Source: an uncultured Gammaproteobacteria bacterium
GTDB taxonomy: Bacteria; Pseudomonadota; Gammaproteobacteria; Eutrophobiales; Eutrophobiaceae
Length of the DNA: 36,012 bases
Direction: 5' to 3'
Assembly (NCBI GenBank): GCA_958295485.1
Contig: CATQGX010000003.1
Span: 1 to 36,012, forward strand
The notes below the pieces were generated by a model. The model was not told the origin of the DNA, did not search any database, and worked only from the letters and a program-made list of their open reading frames with translations. Shown here piece after piece: positions 31,538 to 36,012 of this stretch; positions within the stretch are counted from its first letter, which is position 1, and the number at the start of each line of letters is the position of its first letter. Made by a program: the position numbers and the translations under genes.

Positions 31538-33482
31538 CATATGCGTCGATGATCAAAATTCCATATTGGTAAAACTTGGAAGGATGGACAGGGATGATTC
31601 GTTCATCAAGGAGGTTTTAAGTGAAGGTCAATTCAAAGAAACCGACGGTTCCTATACATACAGCACCACGGACAGGGTAAAGTTTGACAAAACCATCAGG
31701 TGGGTTGTGGAATACTTTACGAAGGAATTTAGAGACGAAAATGTCGAGGTATGCCCCGCAGCCATGGACAAACTAAAATCTGTCCGTGATGAAAGAGACA
31801 TGTTCGATAAAGCCAATGCCCTCGGCTTGGAAATCAAGGAGAAAAATAAACACGATCCAGACCTGCCAGACCGGTTTAAGCGCCGTCTCATGGACTATCA
31901 AAAGATGTCGGTTGAACACATGATCCGGGTTGGAAATGCGGCAAACTTTTCGGTTCCAGGAAGCGGCAAGACCACCATCACATATGCCGCCATATCAAAG
32001 TGGATGGAAGACGGCATAGTGGAAAAGATTCTTGTGATAGGCCCAACCTCGTCGTTTCTTCCCTGGGAGGAGGAATACGAAGGATGTTTTGGGACAAAGC
32101 CGCGATCCAGAAGAGTCAGCGGAGACATGTCTGGCGTATTTCACGAGATTGGCGAGTCGTACGATCTTTTTCTTATGCATTTTAACACGGCCATGAACCG
32201 GACAGATGAGCTCAAAGACTTTATGAATCGATGGAAAACGGTGCTTATCATAGACGAGTCACATTACATCAAAAACCCCAACCTTCGCAAATGGGGCAGT
32301 ATGGCGATAGGAATCGCGCCTTATGCCAAGCGCCGCATAGTACTGTCCGGAACCCCGATGCCCAACAACGCCAAGGACCTGTGGACACAGATTACCTTCC
32401 TGTGGCCTCACGATTCTCCGCTGGATGGACGGGAAAGCTATATCCAATACGCCAAACGAAGCGGCATAGGAAAGTACTCTGACAGGTTAAACAGGCTTTT
32501 CTGCAGGATCAAAAAGAACGATCTGGACCTTCCAAAACCCGAATGGATCAGGAAAGACGTTCCGCTTGGAAACGTCCAAAAACGCATCTATGATGCCATA
32601 GCGGCAAAAACCCTGAAGGAGTTAGACGAGATTACGTGGAAAGACCAGTCCCGCCTGCAAAAATTCCGCATAGCCAGAATGGTACGGATGTTGCAGACCG
32701 CCTCGAACCCCACTCTTCTTAAAGAATTTTCGTCCACTTTTGATGTCACGAATGACAGGTTTGCTGACATGTTTGGTGAGGCATTCGGAATGCCGCCGGA
32801 CGTGACAGAACCTCCAAATATCGGCAGATCATTAATGGATGAAATCAACAACTATACCACGTACGAGATTCCCTCTAAAATAGTGGCGGTGTCAGAGCTT
32901 GCAAGGGATCTGGTCCACAAGGGAAACAAGGTGATAATTTGGAGTACTTTTATCCACAACATGGATGTGCTCAAGCACAGCACCAGATTGGAAAATTTAA
33001 AACCCATAATTATCAACGGCAATGTCCCCAGGGAGGGGCGAGGTGTGGAAACCCGTGATGAGTTGATCAACCGATTCAAAAACGATGATGAAAGCATGGT
33101 GCTTATCGCATCACCTTCCTCGATTGGCGAATCCGTATCCCTCCACAAGAATTCAAGCGGGAAAAGCGTGTGCAACCATGCGATATACCTGGACAGGAAT
33201 TTCAATGGTGCGCAATACATGCAGTCCATGGACCGTATTCACAGAATCGGAATGGACAGATCTGTAAGGGTCAAGTATCACCTGTTTGTTGCACAGGGCA
33301 CGATAGACGAGGCCATCAACAAAAGACTGAGAGAAAAACAAGAAGACATGCTCAATGCTCTAAACGATGACATGCTTGAATCGCTGGACATCAATCCCAA
33401 ACCCCAAAACATCAACAACGATGAGCTGGATCGAGATTACCAGGCGATGGTTGCACACCTGAGGCAGACAAGCAGAAGATAA
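31527..33482 (+). CDS. SNF2-family helicase/ATPase
   Basis: About 651 aa from the ATG at 31527; a TTG at 31500 is less likely. Superfamily 2 motifs in order: Q-like region RRLMDYQKMSVEHM, Walker A FSVPGSGKTTITYAA (about 141-155), motif Ia VIGPTSSFLPW, motif II LIIDESHYIKN (DESH, about 241), motif III VLSGTPMPNNAKDLWTQITF, motif IV KVIIWSTFIHN, motif V ASPSSIGESVSLH and motif VI QSMDRIHRIGMDR. This is the SNF2/RapA build used to translocate on double-stranded DNA. There is no fused nuclease; the DUF3883 protein three bases downstream could supply it. Overlap with the ParB-like gene (11 bp) and tight spacing to the next show one operon. Confidence 0.9.
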   Translation: MAHNICVDDQNSILVKLGRMDRDDSFIKEVLSEGQFKETDGSYTYSTTDRVKFDKTIRWVVEYFTKEFRDENVEVCPAAMDKLKSVRDERDMFDKANALGLEIKEKNKHDPDLPDRFKRRLMDYQKMSVEHMIRVGNAANFSVPGSGKTTITYAAISKWMEDGIVEKILVIGPTSSFLPWEEEYEGCFGTKPRSRRVSGDMSGVFHEIGESYDLFLMHFNTAMNRTDELKDFMNRWKTVLIIDESHYIKNPNLRKWGSMAIGIAPYAKRRIVLSGTPMPNNAKDLWTQITFLWPHDSPLDGRESYIQYAKRSGIGKYSDRLNRLFCRIKKNDLDLPKPEWIRKDVPLGNVQKRIYDAIAAKTLKELDEITWKDQSRLQKFRIARMVRMLQTASNPTLLKEFSSTFDVTNDRFADMFGEAFGMPPDVTEPPNIGRSLMDEINNYTTYEIPSKIVAVSELARDLVHKGNKVIIWSTFIHNMDVLKHSTRLENLKPIIINGNVPREGRGVETRDELINRFKNDDESMVLIASPSSIGESVSLHKNSSGKSVCNHAIYLDRNFNGAQYMQSMDRIHRIGMDRSVRVKYHLFVAQGTIDEAINKRLREKQEDMLNALNDDMLESLDINPKPQNINNDELDRDYQAMVAHLRQTSRR

Positions 33483-33485
33483 GGC

Positions 33486-34454
33486 ATGCCGCCCACACTC
33501 ACAGACATGCTGTTGTTGCTAGAGATTGTAAAGTCGTCCGCTACAAAAGAATCTGCGTCTCGCCAGCACGTAATAAATACATTTAACGACATGCCGATAC
33601 GAAAGGCCCACATTCCAGATTATGACGAGCTGGAGAGATTATGCGTGAAATTGGGCCTGTTGCTGTCCGAAGACAACATGATCGGCCTTACCCAGATGGG
33701 GGATAAAATTAATGCGTGTTCTAGACGGCACCAGGGGGTGGCACAGGAATTTGCCAAAGGGGTGATTCTGGGTCCTGGCATCGGGGACCGAATGCGTTCT
33801 GTACTTTCAAAATTCCACACGGACTGTTATGGCATCTATTGGTATCCAAAAAGTGAGATCTACGACCTTTTTGCATTTCCTGCGATCATGCCGATCCTTT
33901 ACGAGATCGGACTGCTTGAAAAGGACGGATCCCGGGTGGTGGTTAACCCAGAGTATGTCGAGTTAATATCCAGAAAGATCACGCAGGAGAATCTGGAGGA
34001 TCAGCTTCTGCGTAGAAAAAAGATAGGGGTGTTGGGGGAACAAATAGCGCTGGAGTTTGAAAAAGATCGGCTTGCTAAAATCGGTTGTGTGCAAGAGGCC
34101 GCCCGCGTAAAACTGGTTAGTGAAGAGTTTGCAAACGCGGGATACGACATGGAGTCGTTTGACAGGGACAAAAACGGCGAGATTCGCAGGATTTATGTGG
34201 AGATAAAAGCCTCTACGGGCGACCGGATTGATTTTCATTGGTCTGCAAACGAGATCAAAAAGGCTAGGCTGCACGAAGAAGATTATTGGATTTATTTTGT
34301 GCCGGGCATAGACGAGCGGACTAAAAAACCGTCTGGTGATCCAATTAGGTTTCAAAACCCGTGCAAAACGATCTTTGACAATACATCATTCAAAACAGAG
34401 CCTGATCAATACCATGTGTTTGAAAACAGGATGGGAACAACTACCGGCCTGTGA
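33486..34454 (+). CDS. DUF3883 (PD-(D/E)XK-like) protein with N-terminal winged-helix-like part
   Basis: The 322-aa product has an N-terminal DNA-binding-like region (LLLEIVKSSATKESASRQHV, and ERLCVKLGLLLSEDNMIGLT with a turn typical of a wing). The C-terminal half is DUF3883: KKIGVLGEQIALEFEKDRLA, VKLVSEEFANAGYDMESFDR (Asp at about 220), RRIYVEIKASTGDRIDFHWS (Glu-x-Lys, about 239-241), NEIKKARLHEEDYWIYFVPG. The Asp and ExK spacing fits a PD-(D/E)XK nuclease fold, and the domain is common in defence genes. It starts three bases after the SNF2 stop. The trio ParB-like, SNF2 and DUF3883 looks like a sensor/switch, a translocase and a nuclease; that division of labour is inference. Confidence 0.85.
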   Translation: MPPTLTDMLLLLEIVKSSATKESASRQHVINTFNDMPIRKAHIPDYDELERLCVKLGLLLSEDNMIGLTQMGDKINACSRRHQGVAQEFAKGVILGPGIGDRMRSVLSKFHTDCYGIYWYPKSEIYDLFAFPAIMPILYEIGLLEKDGSRVVVNPEYVELISRKITQENLEDQLLRRKKIGVLGEQIALEFEKDRLAKIGCVQEAARVKLVSEEFANAGYDMESFDRDKNGEIRRIYVEIKASTGDRIDFHWSANEIKKARLHEEDYWIYFVPGIDERTKKPSGDPIRFQNPCKTIFDNTSFKTEPDQYHVFENRMGTTTGL

Positions 34455-34751
34455 TACAAACATGTATCTTGGGCGCAAAAATAACTGAAAGACGACTTGT
34501 TATCGTAGCTTCTACCGGCACGTGTTAGAAATGTGTTGCGGCCGGAGAGTGGTCAGATAACCCACGAATTATCCTGATCAAACCTGTGCCAAAACGAGTA
34601 CAGATGCGGCGCTTGAGCGCAAAATGTACGGATCCTTACACCACATCTGTCAACCTAAAAACCCCAATCAGGGGCGTTGACCAAACACAGGCATGCAAAA
34701 CAATCCAAAAAGGCGTAAAACACACATTGTAAACCTGTGCACGCATAATCT
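34455..34751. other. Gap between convergent genes
   Basis: No gene or strong repeat seen. It separates the DUF3883 gene from the convergent ParB-like paralogue and should hold both transcription ends. Confidence 0.4.
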
Positions 34752-35933
34752 CTATTTCTGTATGGTCGATTTGTGCTTAAGGGTATTCAGGATGTTTGTC
34801 GCTTTGTTTATCATCTCTACAATTTCTGGCTGCTTCAGATTGGCATGATTTATGTCTATTGCATCCAAGTTTTTGAGTGCCCTTCCAAGCAATTTTTCGG
34901 GATTTTCGGCATCCTTCAGCGCATTGAGAGAGTCAACACAGTTGTTGAATATGGTGCGAGCCTCGGTATGTCCGTCCTTTTCCTCTGCGTCCCTTTTCTT
35001 TTTCATTTTTTCGCTGGACGGTTCCGGCTTGCTATGTTCACGTGCATCCCAGAGTTCTTTTCTTACCTCGTCCTTTACAAGTATGTCCTTTAATTTTCTA
35101 AACTCCCGTGCCTGGACGCCATCGTGAATAAGCTGAAAAGCTATGCGGGTGGCACTTGCTTTTTCATCTGGGGTGGCACCGGTCACCTTCCCAAAAGTAT
35201 CACGAATCTTTCTTAGGTCTATGAAATGTTCATGTATGCGTCTCGCCTTCATAAAGTTCCCCGGCTCTTGGATGAAATTAAGATATTGGGATATCAGCTT
35301 GTACTGCTCTAATTTTTCTACTATGTCACTTGCTTTGTAGCCGCCGTAGATTGCCTCGGCTATTTGGATCGGAGACAGGCCGGCGTCTAGTCCCTCCTTG
35401 AACTTTAGCAGTTCGTTGATCGGATTGTAATCAAGCTGGACGTTGCGGGCCATTTGGATTCCGGCCTCTATCATCCACAGATCCTTTGCGGATACATTGG
35501 GAGGCAATATGCCAACATCGATAAAGGCAAACTGCGACTGCCCAGCCAATACCAGTTCTTCCAATACGGACCGCCGCCGGTTTCCGTTTATTACAAATCC
35601 GTCATGGGTGATTATGCCCGGCTCCCTCTGGCCGTTTTTTAACATGTCTTTTTGCAGTATGTTGCTTTGATTGGGATCAATCCCGGTTAACAGTTCTCGT
35701 ATCTCATCAGAATCTCTGGGATTCGTGGGGTCAAGTTCCCTGCCCATCTTCTTTGTCTTTTCTCCATACTCTGCGGCAAATCTTCCGTTTTTGATGCTGT
35801 AAAATGTCATTTCAAGCGGCAAACGATACACTAGAAGATCTTTTCGTTGTCCCTGAAGCATCGTGGAAACGGTTTTAGGCAGTTTACACCCCGGATTTGC
35901 TTCTATGTACTCTTGAATGCGTGTCCCGCTCAT
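34752..35933 (-). CDS. Second ParB/sulfiredoxin-fold-like protein, paralogue of the 30293 gene
   Basis: Start at the ATG at 35933 (MSGTRIQEYIEANPGCKLP) gives 393 aa; the frame is open to the window edge but a TATA-like TTTTTATAAC at 35960-35969 lies 27-36 bp upstream, so the added part is not coding. It shares with the first gene YRLPLEMTFYSIKNGRFAAE, GFVINGNRRRSVLEEL (GNRR near residue 117), DLWMIEAGIQMARNVQLDYN, PINELLKFKEGLDAGLSPIQ and the domain order, but overall identity is moderate, so the copies are old or separately acquired. The C-terminal ~100 residues are highly charged (KKKRDAEEKDGHTEARTIFN) as in the paralogue. Its own downstream side holds only 297 bp before the convergent DUF3883 gene, so no helicase or nuclease follows; partners could lie outside the window. 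Confidence 0.8.
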   Translation of the reverse strand: MSGTRIQEYIEANPGCKLPKTVSTMLQGQRKDLLVYRLPLEMTFYSIKNGRFAAEYGEKTKKMGRELDPTNPRDSDEIRELLTGIDPNQSNILQKDMLKNGQREPGIITHDGFVINGNRRRSVLEELVLAGQSQFAFIDVGILPPNVSAKDLWMIEAGIQMARNVQLDYNPINELLKFKEGLDAGLSPIQIAEAIYGGYKASDIVEKLEQYKLISQYLNFIQEPGNFMKARRIHEHFIDLRKIRDTFGKVTGATPDEKASATRIAFQLIHDGVQAREFRKLKDILVKDEVRKELWDAREHSKPEPSSEKMKKKRDAEEKDGHTEARTIFNNCVDSLNALKDAENPEKLLGRALKNLDAIDINHANLKQPEIVEMINKATNILNTLKHKSTIQK

Positions 35934-35959
35934 ATTACATTTTAATAGCGGCATACCCG

Positions 35960-35969
35960 TTATAAAAAT
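35960..35969 (-). promoter_or_regulatory. TATA-like box of the second ParB-like gene
   Basis: On the minus strand TTTTTATAAC precedes the ATG at 35933 by ~27 bases and fixes that start. Confidence 0.55.
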
Positions 35970-36012
35970 CACGATCGGGGGGGGCATGTGTCTGACCTTG
36001 GTCAAATTCACA

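Noticed and set aside
1..36012. tRNA, rRNA or riboswitch genes
   Set aside because: I looked for tRNA T-arm and CCA-type patterns and conserved rRNA strings and found none I could support; a covariance search would be needed to exclude small RNAs.

Overview
The window looks archaeal, and I infer a Thaumarchaeota/Nitrososphaeria genome of the high-GC, sponge-symbiont or marine kind. The evidence is a set of A/T-rich TATA-like boxes about 22-27 nt upstream of ATG codons with almost no leader, an A24 prepilin peptidase, many small zinc-ribbon proteins, a membrane-anchored CAP protein, and a tyrosine recombinase with a C-terminal zinc ribbon. The genus assignment is inference. There is no rRNA, tRNA or core metabolic gene. 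This is an accessory region, patchy in base composition: AT-rich gene cassettes sit in a GC-rich, repeat-filled background.

Layout. 1-4.3 kb: C-terminal remnant of a cytosine-5 DNA methyltransferase, then a leftward two-gene operon coding for a Schlafen/AlbA_2-type protein with an APAZ-like C-terminal half and a short prokaryotic Argonaute. 4.3-9.1 kb: palindromic minisatellite, a small inverted-repeat element, a 32-aa zinc-ribbon microgene, a duplicated zinc-ribbon membrane protein, a CAP-domain protein, and a 2H phosphoesterase whose zinc-ribbon tail matches the microgene. 9.1-12.4 kb: two copies of a ~95-bp inverted-repeat element, a PIN-like nuclease, a decayed zinc-ribbon gene and an intact IS630-type insertion sequence. 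12.4-15.2 kb: a frameshifted prepilin peptidase with its operon partner, and two membrane-associated proteins. 15.4-18.4 kb: a tyrosine recombinase whose N-terminus has grown by in-frame tandem repeats of ~114 residues. 18.6-20.8 kb: a DUF262/HNH (GmrSD-like) protein and two more ~95-bp elements. 20.8-24.7 kb: an Orc1/Cdc6-like AAA+ ATPase, a 1.6-kb array of 73/72-bp palindromic repeats, and a truncated, frameshifted restriction endonuclease. 24.7-28.6 kb: a DUF2075 helicase with a nuclease-like N-terminus, a second copy of the zinc-ribbon microgene segment, and a HEPN protein. 29-30.1 kb: a dead IS4-like transposase. 30.2-36 kb: an operon of ParB-like protein, SNF2 helicase and DUF3883 nuclease-like protein, facing a second ParB-like paralogue.

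How it works together. Most recognisable genes belong to families found in defence against foreign DNA or in mobile elements: short Argonaute with its partner, DUF262/HNH, DUF2075 helicase, PIN, HEPN, remnants of a methyltransferase and an endonuclease, and the ParB-like/SNF2/DUF3883 operon. The best candidates for little-described systems are the Argonaute pair and the ParB-like/SNF2/DUF3883 operon. The cassettes are separated by at least four families of short dispersed repeats (~95 bp, ~70 bp, ~455 bp and the palindromic minisatellite), which may have helped assemble and rearrange the island. Three single-base frameshifts, two of them in homopolymer runs, could be real decay or sequencing errors.
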